A stretch of 64,000 bases of DNA. Source: Azorinus chamasolen (taxonomy: Eukaryota > Mollusca > Bivalvia > Cardiida > Solecurtidae). The notes under the pieces are model-generated. The model made no database searches, was not told the DNA's origin, and saw nothing but the letters and a program-made list of their open reading frames with translations. The translations under genes were made by a program, and so were the position numbers. Shown piece after piece: positions 32,679 through 43,057 of the stretch. Every line of letters begins with the position of its first letter. Positions within the stretch are counted from its first letter, which is position 1. The stretch lies in the NCBI GenBank assembly GCA_963576725.1, contig OY755252.1, positions 44,431,552-44,495,551 on the forward strand. The letters run 5' to 3'.

Positions 32679-33770
32679 CTATTTATAACATAACGCACAC
32701 AAATGTTATTTGCAGCCAATATTTCAGCAGTAATGTGGATTGTTATAAATTCTCCTTACATATAGAAATGATGAATGAAAGGTGTTATTAGGTTCGCTAG
32801 GTAACTGGGACAAAGTAGGTCCAAATTTGCCAACTTTTTTTTTACTTACTGTCATATCAACCAGGATCTAATTTAGACCTCTCTGGTATTCAATTTAACT
32901 GTGATAGTTTATGATACAAAAACATACAGAAACACGTCAAAATAAATGTTGAGTTACAGTTTTGACATACATAGTTACAAACACGTCACATTATGACGTC
33001 ATTGTACACAACATGTGTCTATGTAAAGCGCGCCATTTACATGAAGACCCACATACAGTCGCCAACACGTCCGACACTCACTGTCAGTGGGATTCGAAAT
33101 GCGCCTTTGTTTTGGTATATTAAGCCCTTCATTAGTGTTGTATGTATACACATGGACATGGACATTTCCACCGAGAAAAAAATCTCGATTCAAGTTCAGT
33201 GAAAATGTTTGAAATGGACAAAAGATTCAGTACGAACTGCTGCATAAAATGTGTTGGAACAGGAGGAAGATTTTCGCGATCAGCTGAGTTAGTGAGTATA
33301 GCATATTTGAAATATGTTTGTGCTGTGCTGGATTCAGATGACTATAGTTGTTGATTGATGAGATATTTGTATGAGTAGAAATCTGCATAAACAAAAGGAC
33401 ATGCGGTGAAGAAAATGCAAAGTTGAGGAGGCATTTTAAATGTAGAATGGATTGTATGGGTCAGAGTAGCTGGTAGGTCTTTTTTGGCATACATTTTGTA
33501 TATGATTCCTGACAGCGATTACAATTTGTATTATTTATCGAAATTAAGGCGCAAGTGCCAACAATCCTTTGCCATCTATCGTGACTCAATTGTGGACAGG
33601 TAGGTCGACCACCGTCCGCCAGTTTGTTTGTTTTGACAGCGCGTATGAATCGTTCGAATGTCATTCGGTCGTTCGAATGTTATTCACTAGTGAATATATG
33701 CCCATGATTATCAAAAAATAAATGATAGTGTTACGTCACGCTGAAGCCGCGAGTTATGTTATAAATCATT
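32679..33770. other. No gene recognised
   Basis: Contains one TGACGTCA palindrome (about 32994) and several 60-70 codon frames on both strands with no recognised family or splice context. Confidence 0.4.
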
Positions 33771-34004
33771 TTAACCCTTCGCCTGCTATTCACGTCAATA
33801 TACCTACCTGTAAATAGTGAAGACCCAGATGAGACAGCTCCTGCAGGAGCTGTCTCATCAGGGTCTGCACTATTTACAAGTTGATTGTGCAACCAGTGCA
33901 ATCCAGTGAAATACTTGTACACAGTGAAGATATATGTAACTATACAACAGGACGTGGATAAAGAAGGATAAATATATTTTAAAATTCAGCAAGAGAAGGG
34001 TAAA
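33771..34004 (+). mobile_element. Family B MITE, copy 3
   Basis: TTAACCCTTCGCCTGCTATT to AGCAAGAGAAGGGTAAA. The right TTAA is mutated, and about 17 bp around GCAGTGATTGCAC are deleted. The hairpin is intact with an A-A mismatch. Confidence 0.85.
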
Positions 34005-34105
34005 ATGCATATGGTAGCTTAATGCAGGATGAAAGTTATGCAGAACGCTCCTACAGGGGCATGGTGCCTTACTGTCATCCTGCATTAAACAACAACCTAC
34101 TGTTG
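34005..34105. mobile_element. Family C hairpin fragment
   Basis: GTAGCTTAATGCAGGATGAA and TCATCCTGCATTAAACAACA pair, with a decayed tip near CTCCTACAGG. It touches the right end of family B copy 3. Confidence 0.65.
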
Positions 34106-34600
34106 TTCTTTTTTATTTGTTTCTTTCATACAGTGATCGCTTGAGATGACTTTTGCGTTGTTTGCATTGCCTGTAATTGCTTTCTGTATGCCATGTTTTA
34201 TATATATTACAAACTATAAAGGTATTTATGAAACCATGTATAGGTCATAAAACTTCGGGTTTCGGTTTCACCGGAACTGATATACCAGGAACATTTCTAA
34301 AAGTGCATTGACTATTCCATTTCCCTACAAATGTGTAACCATTGTACCAAGCAGTTTGTCACATGGCGAGTCGCCTAACAATCTGACTCCACCCAGCTTG
34401 CGATGTTATTTATAAATTCGTCCTTGGTGTTTATCTAAAGATTTGTGTAATGTAATGAAATTTCAAACATTTCGAAAAAGGAATGAAAATGTCTGTTGTA
34501 CAAAAATTTTATTTTTATTTTAGACACTGCTATAGAAGTTTCGATATGTTTCTTATAAATCCCCTTTAGTGCAATGAAGAGGGGTCTGTGATGTCATATG
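34106..34600. other. Nothing assigned
   Basis: No gene or clear repeat. Confidence 0.35.
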
Positions 34601-34767
34601 TAAACAGAGACGCGGTGTAACTCGGCGTTTTATCACGATCTAAACTGTGTTGACAGTATGGTTATCTTTGTATAAAGACATTGAATCAGCGCCCACTCAT
34701 AAACTTCAAGCAGCTGAAAATGTGGCTAGCGGAAAACAAGGCTGGCATTGAAGGGTTTAACCCTTAG

Positions 34768-35004
34768 TTAACCCTTCTCTTGCTGAATTTTAGAATACAT
34801 TTCTCCTTCTTTACCCCATGCCCTGTTGTATAATTACATATATCTTTACTGTGTACAAGTATTTCGCTGTGCAATCACTGCTGTGGAGTGCACTGGTTAC
34901 ACAATCAACTTGTAAATAGTGCAGACCCTGATGAGACAGCTCCTGCAGGAGCTGTCTCATCTGGGTCTTCACTATTTACAGGTAGGTATATTGACGCGAA
35001 TTAA
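34768..35004 (-). mobile_element. Family B MITE, copy 4, one terminus lost
   Basis: It opens TTAACCCTTCTCTTGCTGAA. At the far side GACGCGAA joins TTAA directly, so the AGCAAGCGAAGGG terminal repeat is missing. The hairpin is intact. Confidence 0.85.
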
Positions 35005-35054
35005 TTCAAGTGAATAGTTAAATGTAAAATCAATGATATCGTGACTATTAATTA

Positions 35055-35360
35055 ATGAACAGTTAAGCTGCGATATCTCCAACATCAGCGGACCATACAA
35101 ATCAGTTAGAGATAACAAAAGTTCGAATTATCATATATCTGGTCTAGACACTTTCTTAAGTTCGCGGCTTAATGCAGGTCTAAAGTAATGCTGAAAGCTT
35201 TCAAAGTCACTTTAACCTTGCATTAAGCTTTCCCACGTGTTTCTAGATATGCGTAAATACATTTTAGAGCAATTCTGTATTGTGAGATTTGGAAAGATAG
35301 AACTTCTAGTTCTAGTTATCTCGAAGTTAGAGTTATCCTAGTTCGAGATGTCGAGTTCTA
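35055..35360. mobile_element. Family C-prime pogo-like MITE, degenerate
   Basis: GCTGCGATATCTCCAAC, AGTTAGAGATAACAAAAGTT, GCTTAATGCAGGTCTAAAGT, ATTTTAGAGCAATTCTGTA and TAGTTCGAGATGTCGAGTTC follow the order seen in 59136-59454. Neither terminus is clear. Confidence 0.6.
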
Positions 35361-35429
35361 TAATGAGATGTAAACACAGGGAATATTGGCCAGTGCGGAA
35401 ACTGTTTAATCCAGTCTACATCATTCAAT

Positions 35430-35510
35430 AAACAGAACGGCAGATCTTAATCAGACGGCTTCTAGATTAACTTGGCTTCTCATCAAGATCCACACTCTCT
35501 GATACTGTAA
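35430..35510. mobile_element. Mixed A/D hairpin, degenerate
   Basis: GCAGATCTTAATCAGACGGC and CTTCTCATCAAGATCCACAC look like one arm of family A and one of family D. Confidence 0.4.
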
Positions 35511-35519
35511 TTATATTGC

Positions 35520-36380
35520 TAAAACATAATTGAAGACGTTTCAACAATTTAAAGCTAAGCCGATGGACCTAAATTAAAGAGATTACCCTTGTTCAGCTTG
35601 TAACATAATTATACCTGTGTTAAGACTAGGTTTTTACCTTCCCTAAATGACAATTACATGTACTTTGCTTCTCATAGCACTGGGTTTCACCCAGGTCTTA
35701 GTCTGATCTATCAAGTAAGGATGTCTTCCAGCCGGCTTGTAAGTAAACTGAAATACAACTGACGCCATGTACCAAATAAATGTTTACTACAAAAAAATAT
35801 TAAGAGCACAAATTTAAGTGCCATTTAAGTAACGGTTTATTAATTTAGCCGTTATGATTTCTCAAAATACTACTTGGTAAAGAGTAACAGCTAAATCCGA
35901 TGTGTTTGGTTTGTGATGAAATAAATTATTTCAATCAATACCTAAAAAATATTCATTTAAAGCCTGGAGCAGCTAGGCATAACTGTAAAGATAGCAAAGA
36001 TGTGTATTTCATTTCAAGAAATATCCTTTCTGGTTTTTGTTACTGCTGCTCGGGGAACGTCGTTGTTTCAGCTAATTTAGTTCCTTAGAGATGTAATTGA
36101 TATTATGATATTGAGAAAATAAATGAATTTAAATACAATTGTGTAGGCTAGTAACAATTTTGTTTCAACAAAAATCCTTTAATCACCAAACATTTTTCTT
36201 TCAGAACGGTACACCCTTATACCACAATTTCCAGATTATAATAAATGCTTTAAATAGCATTCGACAGTCATGCACTTTTAAATTATCAGTGACTCTGTAA
36301 AGTATATAATATGCAAACACGTCGAAGTCCGTCTAAAGAGTAAAATCCTTCTAAATGAAGCAACGGACAGTATTGTATGC
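35520..36380. other. AT-rich DNA, nothing assigned
   Basis: The 62-codon frame at 35900 has no recognised family. Confidence 0.35.
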
Positions 36381-36384
36381 ATGT

Positions 36385-36705
36385 TCAAAAATGGTACTGT
36401 GCCAGTCTCAGTCTCACTGTCTGTGAAAACAGAGACAACTTTATGACCAGTTAGGTGCTGGGATGATTTGGCCGAGGGGCGCTTCAGCAACTTCTGCTCT
36501 CCGTCTGCCATTCTCGTTAGTACACGTTTGTAAGGAAAACAATGGAATCGATTGCACTAAAAATGTAAAGAAACAATGACGGTGACATATGCATATGGGG
36601 TATGCAAATAAATGGTACAATGCCAGTCTGTCAGAACTGCACACGTATTTAGGCCTTGGGGCGATTTGGCCGAGGACGCATCAGCTGTTTTGCTCTTCGT
36701 CTGTC
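36385..36705 (+). repeat. Divergent direct repeat pair
   Basis: AATGGTACTGTGCCAGTCT ... GATTTGGCCGAGGGGCGC (36390-36510) recurs as AATGGTACAATGCCAGTCT ... GATTTGGCCGAGGACGCA (36612-36685). Function unknown. Confidence 0.6.
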
Positions 36706-37334
36706 CTTTTATTTCCTACTATTTTGTAAACGCCGATAACTATTGAAAAAACAACCTTTTTTCATTGTATATATTATCTACGTTACTGTTTATGGGCCTT
36801 TCTGTGCAGGCAGCCTGTTTCTCCTCATGCGTTCGCTCTCCATGTGCCATAGGTCTGAACGAAAGTAAGTTCGACCCGAAAGGGGGGAAACTGTGAGCAC
36901 GTATATTACTTTATTAAAAAGCAGTGAAAATATCCAAATGCATGTACAAACAGTCACAAACCGTCAAGTGTTTTGTCAAAAAGAGAAACAAAACTAAACA
37001 AAGAGAAACAAAAAGAGAAACAAAACAAACACACAAATATATCATATATATAAATATATTATACGTTTGTGTCCGTATCGGAATATTCACCAATCGTCAC
37101 TCACCTTGGAAGGTCTTTTCCCGTCTATTTTAGATGGAATATTTCTGTAGGTAGGGGAATATCTCTGTCTGTATCCAAGCTGCTGATATTAAAGCTTTTT
37201 TCGATTTCAAATAACACAACTTCAATGTGTAAGCTACCCGCACATAACATCACCCAATATGTACCTTGTGCCGTATTTACGGCCAATCCGACAAAATAGC
37301 GAGCTCGTTCTTTTAGTAGTACAGATATCGGTAT
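36706..37334. other. Unassigned, with GAGAAACAAAA tract
   Basis: A purine-rich tract of repeated AGAGAAACAAAA lies at 36980-37030. No gene recognised. Confidence 0.4.
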
Positions 37335-37465
37335 TGGACATGCAGGGTGAAAGTTATGCAGAAAGCTCCTAGAGGAGCTTTCTGCATAACTTTCACCCTG
37401 AATTAAGCAGCCACCAGCCAAAAAGTATCCGAATTCTTCTCTATGAGAATCCCAGTTAAGAGAGC
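37335..37465. mobile_element. Family C MITE, right half with perfect hairpin
   Basis: TGCAGGGTGAAAGTTATGCA, tip AGCTCCTAGAGGAGCT, then the exact complement. TAAGCAGCCACCAGCC and CCCAGTTAAGAGAG follow. The left terminus is missing. Confidence 0.7.
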
Positions 37466-37643
37466 TGTACCATAAACACCCGGCTGATACAGAAATGGTT
37501 GGAATAATTGCAACGAAATAGCCAACAAACTCCAATTATTTTAGTACTTCTAAGAACACACAAACACATTTGAAAAGTAAGACACATTCATACAGAAGAA
37601 ACTCCTCTCACGCGACCGCTAAATTATTAGAAAGTAAATGGTA

Positions 37644-37872
37644 TTAACCCATTACCTCATAGGCTATTTTTAGATACAACCTCTTTGAATAAAATTACCG
37701 AAAAGGAGCATTAACAAGAGAAAAGGAAACTTTTAGAATTTTGTACTTTGAAACCATTGTGATAAAAAGAGCATTTGCTCCTATAGGAGCAAATGCTCTA
37801 TTTATCACAATGGTTTCACAAAGTTACTTTTACAGAGTCGTCAAAAGTCGTCAATATGAGGGAAAGGGTTAA
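37644..37872 (+). mobile_element. Family G TTAA-flanked MITE, complete copy
   Basis: TTAACCCATTACCTCATAGG to TATGAGGGAAAGGGTTAA. The hairpin around TTTGCTCCTATAGGAGCAAA is nearly perfect. Nearly identical to 12561-12790. Confidence 0.9.
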
Positions 37873-37900
37873 CAGTGGTTGATTGCTTAGTAATAGATAC

Positions 37901-38068
37901 AGTACGAGTCTTACTACCAAAGTGTCTTCTTACAACCGTTATCAGGACAGTTTGTTCGCATGACCGAAGACGTGTCCGAGGCGTAGCCGAGGACACTTGT
38001 CTGAGGTCATGCGAACAAACTGTCCTGATAACGGTTGTAAGAAGACACTTTGGTAGCAAGACGAGTAC
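37901..38068. repeat. 168-bp near-perfect palindrome N
   Basis: Left arm TACGAGTCTTACTACCAAAG ... GTTTGTTCGCATGACC pairs with GGTCATGCGAACAAAC ... CTTTGGTAGCAAGACGAGTA. The tip is GTCCGAGGCGTAGCCGAGGAC. Mirror-image open frames of 72-77 codons on both strands follow from the symmetry and are not genes. A piece (CTTACAACCGTTATCAGAAC) recurs at about 38241. Confidence 0.85.
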
Positions 38069-38269
38069 ATGTATCTTACTTGTACGACAGTACGTTGTAG
38101 ACTTTTAATTTTGATTAAAAATGAATAAAAATGAATATTTCACAAATGAGTACAAAATGTTTTCCCCTTGGTTCACCCAATTCAAATCCTAGGTAGATAG
38201 GTTTTAACCACAAGAATCACGTGCGTACAAAAGTGTCCACTTACAACCGTTATCAGAACACTTTTTCAA

Positions 38270-38756
38270 TAGCTTTGCTGGGGGTCTGTCGTACAAATGT
38301 AGGATGAAAGTCGTACAGAGGGCGCATGCTGTGCGCATTGTCATCTTTTAGTTACGGCCTGGTTTTAAGGCTCATAGTTATCTATACTTTTGGTGGTCGT
38401 TTTAGAAATGTTTTACTGCATCAGATAATTTAGCAATAACAAGAAGATGGAAACCGTTCAGAGACACACGTTGGACTAGGCTTCTAAGAAGAACGGGTAC
38501 AAACTGACCACGTGCGGAGATACTGAATTTCTTAGAAACATTTTGTGGTTTGTCTAACAACAATTACATGTATGAGGTTAGAAAAAATGATTAAAAAGAG
38601 AATCACCAAAGAGAAAACTGACAGAGATACATTAGTGAATCATCTGACAACCTCAAGCAAAATACGTATTCTTTGTTTGTGATAGTTGTATCATCTTAGA
38701 AAGAAGTGGGTGTAACTTCAATGAACATTCATGGTGGCAATGACATAGATACAAGC
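38270..38756. other. Nothing assigned
   Basis: No gene. CAAATGTAGGATGAAAGTCG near 38295 is a faint family C trace. Confidence 0.35.
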
Positions 38757-38980
38757 ATTAACCACTAACCTTTAGCTATATAGAGCAAATGTTTTACAGC
38801 ATTTTTTACATACTACACTTTCAAAATTCAAACTATAATTAATGTGTCTACCAAAATACAACCAGGGTGTCAAACAGTTTGGATCCTGATGAGACGCCGA
38901 GTTACTCAGCGTCTCATCTGGATCCAAACTGTTTGCATAGGTATTCACTCATCCGCTCATAGCAGGCTAAAGATTATATG
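38757..38980. mobile_element. Family D MITE
   Basis: TTAACCACTAACCTTTAGCT near the left and CATAGCAGGCTAAAGAT near the right are decayed versions of the termini seen at 41720-41934. The hairpin GGATCCTGATGAGACGCCG / CAGCGTCTCATCTGGATCC is intact with the T-T mismatch. Confidence 0.65.
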
Positions 38981-39114
38981 TCTGCAAATACTCGGATCTC
39001 TTGCATTGTTTACTTACTTCTGATTCTTACAAGAACGGTTGATTGAGTGAGAAACAGCTCGGATCCTGATGAGGCACCGAGTTACTTTTTATATCATAGT
39101 AATGATTAGAAAAC

Positions 39115-39246
39115 ACGATGATGGACACATATAGTAGAAACACAACAGTGGACACATTTAGTAGAAACACCACAGTGGACACATATAGTAGAAACACCAC
39201 AGTGGACACATATAGTAGAAACACCACAGTGGACACATATAGTGCA
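39115..39246 (+). repeat. 27-bp minisatellite, about 5 units
   Basis: ATAGTAGAAACACCACAGTG plus GACACAT, nearly uniform. The unit is divisible by three, so the 78-codon minus frame with repeated VSTVVFLLY is an artefact. Confidence 0.9.
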
Positions 39247-39278
39247 AAATGACTGCAGGTCACTGATTTGTCATCAAG

Positions 39279-39480
39279 TAACAGTAAACCTCTCTAAACA
39301 GGACGATAAGTAAAAACGAATTCAAATCTTTTTACACAGGTGGCTGTTTGAAGGTTGAACGTCATTACAGACATATCCTTTTGGTAGTTTTTGGGCATAA
39401 CATTCAGCCTGCAATAATCTATTATAATAACCCATCTTAAAGATCTTAATTTAAAGTTCGGTTTAGAGAAATGGTTATTT
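39279..39480. mobile_element. Family C MITE, degenerate
   Basis: AACAGTAAACCTCTCTAAAC opens and TTCGGTTTAGAGAAATGGTT closes. ACACAGGTGGCTGTTTGAAG marks the inner arm; the tip is decayed. Confidence 0.6.
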
Positions 39481-39608
39481 TAATCGCATACAAAGTTGTT
39501 GATAATGTCTCAATCATTTCCCTCGCACAAACGCTGACTCTGCAGTTTGTACCAATACAAAACCATCATTTAAACATATGCTATTATAACAATATCAGCT
39601 AATACAGA

Positions 39609-39768
39609 CAGTAAAGCCCCTCTAACCCGGACGTTGAATTTAGTATAAATAGGTCTTGGAGACAGGTGGCAGCTTAATGCATGCTTTTCATCCTGCATTA
39701 AACAGCCACCTACCTAAAAATATCGTGATCCATCTCTACAAGAATTCCGGTTTAAAGGGGATTTTCTG
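39609..39768. mobile_element. Family C MITE, hairpin tip deleted
   Basis: CAGTAAAGCCCCTCTAACCC to TTTAAAGGGGATTTTCTG, flanked by CA/TA. GGTGGCAGCTTAATGCAT pairs with CTGCATTAAACAGCCACC. Confidence 0.75.
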
Positions 39769-39894
39769 TATATATTCATGATGCCATTATTTCTGACATG
39801 AATAAACAGCACGATAATAGTTAATATCGTGTTTCTCCACCAAACTCTATCTTGTTAATACTCAAAAGAATCACCATGGAGCAAAGACCTCGGA

Positions 39895-40060
39895 CTTTTA
39901 TAGGTAGTTTGCTGCTTAATGTAGCGTGAAAGACATGCATAATAATAATTTTAGAAGCTTTCTGCATGACTTTCACTATGTATTAAGTTAACTTAAAGAT
40001 CGTAATTGCTATTTATTTAAAAAAAGAAGAAGATCCCGTTTATAGAGGTTTTATTGTTAA
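39895..40060. mobile_element. Family C MITE, degenerate
   Basis: AGTTTGCTGCTTAATGTAGC, TTCTGCATGACTTTCAC and GTTTATAGAGGTTTTATTG are recognisable. Confidence 0.55.
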
Positions 40061-40069
40061 AAAAGAGGC

Positions 40070-40617
40070 CTGTCGGTATTTCTCCGATTGCTATTTCTCC
40101 TACAGTTTTTTATCTGCGGTATTTCTTCTGTCTGCATTTCTCCTGTCGTTATTTCTCCTGCAGATTTTTCTCTGCCGGTATTTATCCTGTCGGCATTTCT
40201 CTTGTCGTTATATCTCCTGTCGGTATTTCTCCCGCCGGTAATTCTCCTATCGTTAATTTTCTGCCGGTATTTATCCTATCGTTTATTGCCCTGCCGGTAT
40301 TTCTCCGTCCGGTATCTCTCTGCTGGCATTTCTCCTGCCGGTAATTTCTCCTATCGGTATTTCTCCTGTCGTTATTTCTCTTTTCGTAGTTTCCCCTGCC
40401 GGTATTTCTCTGCTGGTATTTCTCATGTCGGTATTTCTCCTGTCGTTATTTCTCCTGTCGTAGTTTATCCTGCCGGTATTTCTCTGCTGGTGTGTTTCTC
40501 CTGTCGGTATTTCTCCTGTCGGTATTTCTCCTGTTGTTATTTCTCCTGTCGTAGTTTATCCTACCGGTATTTCTCTGTTGGTGTTTCTCCTGTTGTTATT
40601 TCTCCTGCCGGTACTCG
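40070..40617 (+). repeat. 15-bp minisatellite (TATTTCTCCTGYCGG)
   Basis: About 36 units of TATTTCTCCTGTCGG/TATTTCTCCTGCCGG with unit-length variants of 14-16. Because many units are 15 bp, two overlapping forward frames (96 and 183 codons, rich in Y/F-F-S-C-R) stay open; they are not supported as genes. Confidence 0.9.
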
Positions 40618-40910
40618 GGGCGGCGATTTTGATGAGTAAGGACTTCATTTGGTTTGCGTGCCAATGTGACTCAAATAAGTATCAGCAAGATAGGATTTGG
40701 CCAAATAAGGGAATATAAAAATATGTTTTACGTATAATTCCTAATATGCTTCTTATCTATATCTCAGCCAATTTGTGTTTCCACTAGGGATGAACAGACT
40801 GAAGCAGTTGTGTTCAAGTGATTTGACAAGAATGGGAATAGTTTTCTGATTTACAGTCATATTCGAGACGATTTACCTTTAGTTGCGCGGTGCCAATTTA
40901 TTACTACCTT
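40618..40910. other. Nothing assigned
   Basis: No gene or repeat recognised. Confidence 0.35.
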
Positions 40911-40980
40911 AGCAAACAGTGAGGATCCTGATGAGACGTTGAGTAACTCGTCATATCCATCTGTTTGACTATTTGATTAG
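40911..40980. mobile_element. Family D hairpin, degenerate
   Basis: AAACAGTGAGGATCCTGATG and GAGTAACTCGTCATATCC remain. Confidence 0.5.
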
Positions 40981-41249
40981 GATTTTGAAAAGAAATGGGA
41001 GAAATGCTACTTCAAAGTCGGAACAAAACTATTTTCTATGGACAAGGGTTGATTAGCGTGCTACAGGTTAACAGGCAGACATTGTAACAACCAGCAGTGA
41101 TATTCAGTAGACTATACTGCCCATCACAAAAGGGCATAGCCAACTCAACCCTGTTCATTCGGACGAAAATCATCTCTGCTCAAACTCTGATCTGCGGAGT
41201 TTTTACTGACATCAAACGCATTACAGTCCTTGACAAACCACCGACGAAG

Positions 41250-41345
41250 TCTCAAAGAAGTTTGATCCTGGTGAGACGGCGAGTTGTTCGGTATCAGATC
41301 AGGATCCAAACTGGTGGCAAATGTCGGTCAGGTCGCACTTAGCGT
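41250..41345. mobile_element. Family D hairpin
   Basis: TTGATCCTGGTGAGACGGCG and TATCAGATCAGGATCCAAAC pair imperfectly. GCAAATGTCGGTCAGGTCGC follows as in other D copies. Confidence 0.55.
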
Positions 41346-41423
41346 GAGAAAGGGTACTGGAGCATTTAAGAAGAATTATTATTGAAATAACATAATGGAG
41401 TTTGTGTGTGTATGTTCTGTTTA

Positions 41424-41626
41424 CAGTTAACCTCTCTAAACCGGAGGTTCAATTTAGTATACATATCCGTGTTTGAGACAGGTGACAGTTTAATGCAGGG
41501 TGAAAGTCATGCAGAAAGCTCCACTAGGAGCTTTCTTCATGACTTTCACCCTGCATTAAGCAAAAACCTGCCTAAAAGTATCTAAACATTGTCTTTTAGA
41601 ATTCCGGTTTCGAGTGGTTTTTACTG
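41424..41626. mobile_element. Family C MITE, complete
   Basis: CAGTTAACCTCTCTAAACCG to GGTTTCGAGTGGTTTTTACTG, TA on both sides. Core hairpin TTTAATGCAGGGTGAAAGTC has tip AGCTCCACTAGGAGCT. Confidence 0.85.
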
Positions 41627-41719
41627 TACATACATTTCCTTAAACATGGCGATGCAAATGCGTGGTCATGGTTTCTTATTTTAGAACAAGCGAGTTGTGA
41701 CAGCTCTTTATCGCTCTAC

Positions 41720-41934
41720 TTAACGTTTAGCCTGTTGTGGACGGATGATTAGTTACCTTCGCAAACAGTTTGAATCCAGATGAGACGCCCAGTTACCCGG
41801 CGTTTCAACAGGATCCAAACTGTTTGATACTCTGACCGTGCTGTTGAAAAGGAACGCCAGATAAATGAACAGTGACATTTGAAATCGACGACATTTTCTA
41901 CAAACAAAATTTTGCTCAGCAGGCTAAAGGTTAA
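41720..41934. mobile_element. Family D TTAA-flanked MITE, complete
   Basis: TTAACGTTTAGCCTGTTG to CAGCAGGCTAAAGGTTAA, with TTAA at both ends. This defines the family D termini. Hairpin AATCCAGATGAGACGCCCAG / CCGGCGTTTCAACAGGATCC keeps the A-A mismatch. Confidence 0.85.
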
Positions 41935-42097
41935 CCTTGCACCGCTGTAAAAATAATGTCCGCTCAAATTTAGATCTGAGCCATTGTGACTACTTCTGAT
42001 TTGATTCATAGAACGAGGAAATGTTTTATTATTAATTAGAGGGCACACATGATTTAGTCAATACTGAACCATTTACATGATATATGCGTCATTTAAC

Positions 42098-42260
42098 GAA
42101 TTTACAAACAGAGTAGACCCAGATCAGACGGCTACTGTAGACGGCTGCTGCAGATCTGATACAACAGTTTCTGCTATGGCCAAACCCTTCTGTGTTCATA
42201 TGTCATTTTAGAATACAATCACCATTCCTGAAGTCAGTTTCTCTTACATAAATATTCATG
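42098..42260 (+). mobile_element. Family A fragment
   Basis: TTTACAAACAGAGTAGACCC and AGATCAGACGGCTACTGTAG appear, then a doubled and decayed tip (GACGGCTGCTGCAGATC). Confidence 0.55.
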
Positions 42261-42271
42261 GAATAAAGAAA

Positions 42272-42587
42272 GGCCAGTCCCAGTCAGATTCTTTTAAATA
42301 TAAATATTTACTATTTGACATACTCTTGTGTTTAACTAATGCAGACAATTCAGTTTCAATTATCACATTTTTTTCCGATCGGAATCTGTAAAGGACTTCT
42401 GGTATTGCTATTTGTGCTCTATCAATAAAGGCCAGCCCCAGTCAGATTCTTTTAAATATAAATATTTACTATTTGACATACTCTTGTGTTTAACTAATGC
42501 AGACAATTCAGTTTCAATTATCACATTTTTTTCCGATCGGAATCTGTAAAGGACTTCTGGTATTGCTATTTGTGCTCTATCAATAAA
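42272..42587 (+). repeat. 158-bp tandem duplication
   Basis: GGCCAGTCCCAGTCAGATTC starts the first unit and GGCCAGCCCCAGTCAGATTC the second (42430). The units are almost identical. The last part (CCGATCGGAATCTGTAAAGG ... CTATCAATAAAG) also occurs once at 54650-54710, the start of the segmental duplication. Confidence 0.95.
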
Positions 42588-42910
42588 GTAGCATGGACTG
42601 GCTACTAACGCGTTCGCTACTGCCAACTAGTGTCGTTTGTAAAAAATGTCGTTTGCTACAACTTTCGTTTTTTCGATTTTCTGGCCCGTTCTTTCGCATC
42701 ATTACAATAGTATCAAACATCAGTCTGGAGCGTGGTGAGACTTCTCATCTGTATCCAAATAGTTAAAATAGTGCAAACGTATAGAATATATAGCTCGGTT
42801 ATGTTTGGGTTTTAGTTATTCATTATCGAATATTTTGCTACCACTGTGTCATAACTTGTGTTACATATATAACGCTCTTATCAAATGTATAATAAAAGAC
42901 TTGGTGACTT
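42588..42910 (+). repeat. 5' flank of decayed C1q copy
   Basis: Matches 55000-55320 in order: CATTACAATAGTATCAAAC, ATAGAATATATAGCTCGGTT, ACCACTGTGTCATAACTTGT, ATCAAATGTATAATAAAAGA. Homology resumes after the MITEs at about 43640, with CAGTCAGACCAAAATGGCG. Confidence 0.7.
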
Positions 42911-42918
42911 ACACTCTA

Positions 42919-43045
42919 CAGTAAAGTATCTCTAATACGACCACTCAATGTCTATTTCTGGATTTTTAAAACATGCTGGACAAATGTTATGGAAGCTTTC
43001 TGCATACCTTTTGTCCTGCATTAAGCAGCCACGTGCCTTTACAGA
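42919..43045. mobile_element. Family C MITE fragment
   Basis: ACAGTAAAGTATCTCTAATACG and CTGCATTAAGCAGCCACG mark a decayed copy inside the C1q flank. Confidence 0.6.
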
Positions 43046-43057
43046 GTGACTCCTATG

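Noticed and set aside
37125..37535. 136-codon minus-strand frame
   Set aside because: It crosses a family C hairpin and unassigned DNA, with no recognised domain or splice context.
37841..38108. Mirror-image frames of 72 and 77 codons
   Set aside because: They arise from the symmetry of palindrome N.
40054..40639. Overlapping 96- and 183-codon frames rich in Y, F, S and C
   Set aside because: They read the 15-bp minisatellite; both frames repeat the same short motif.
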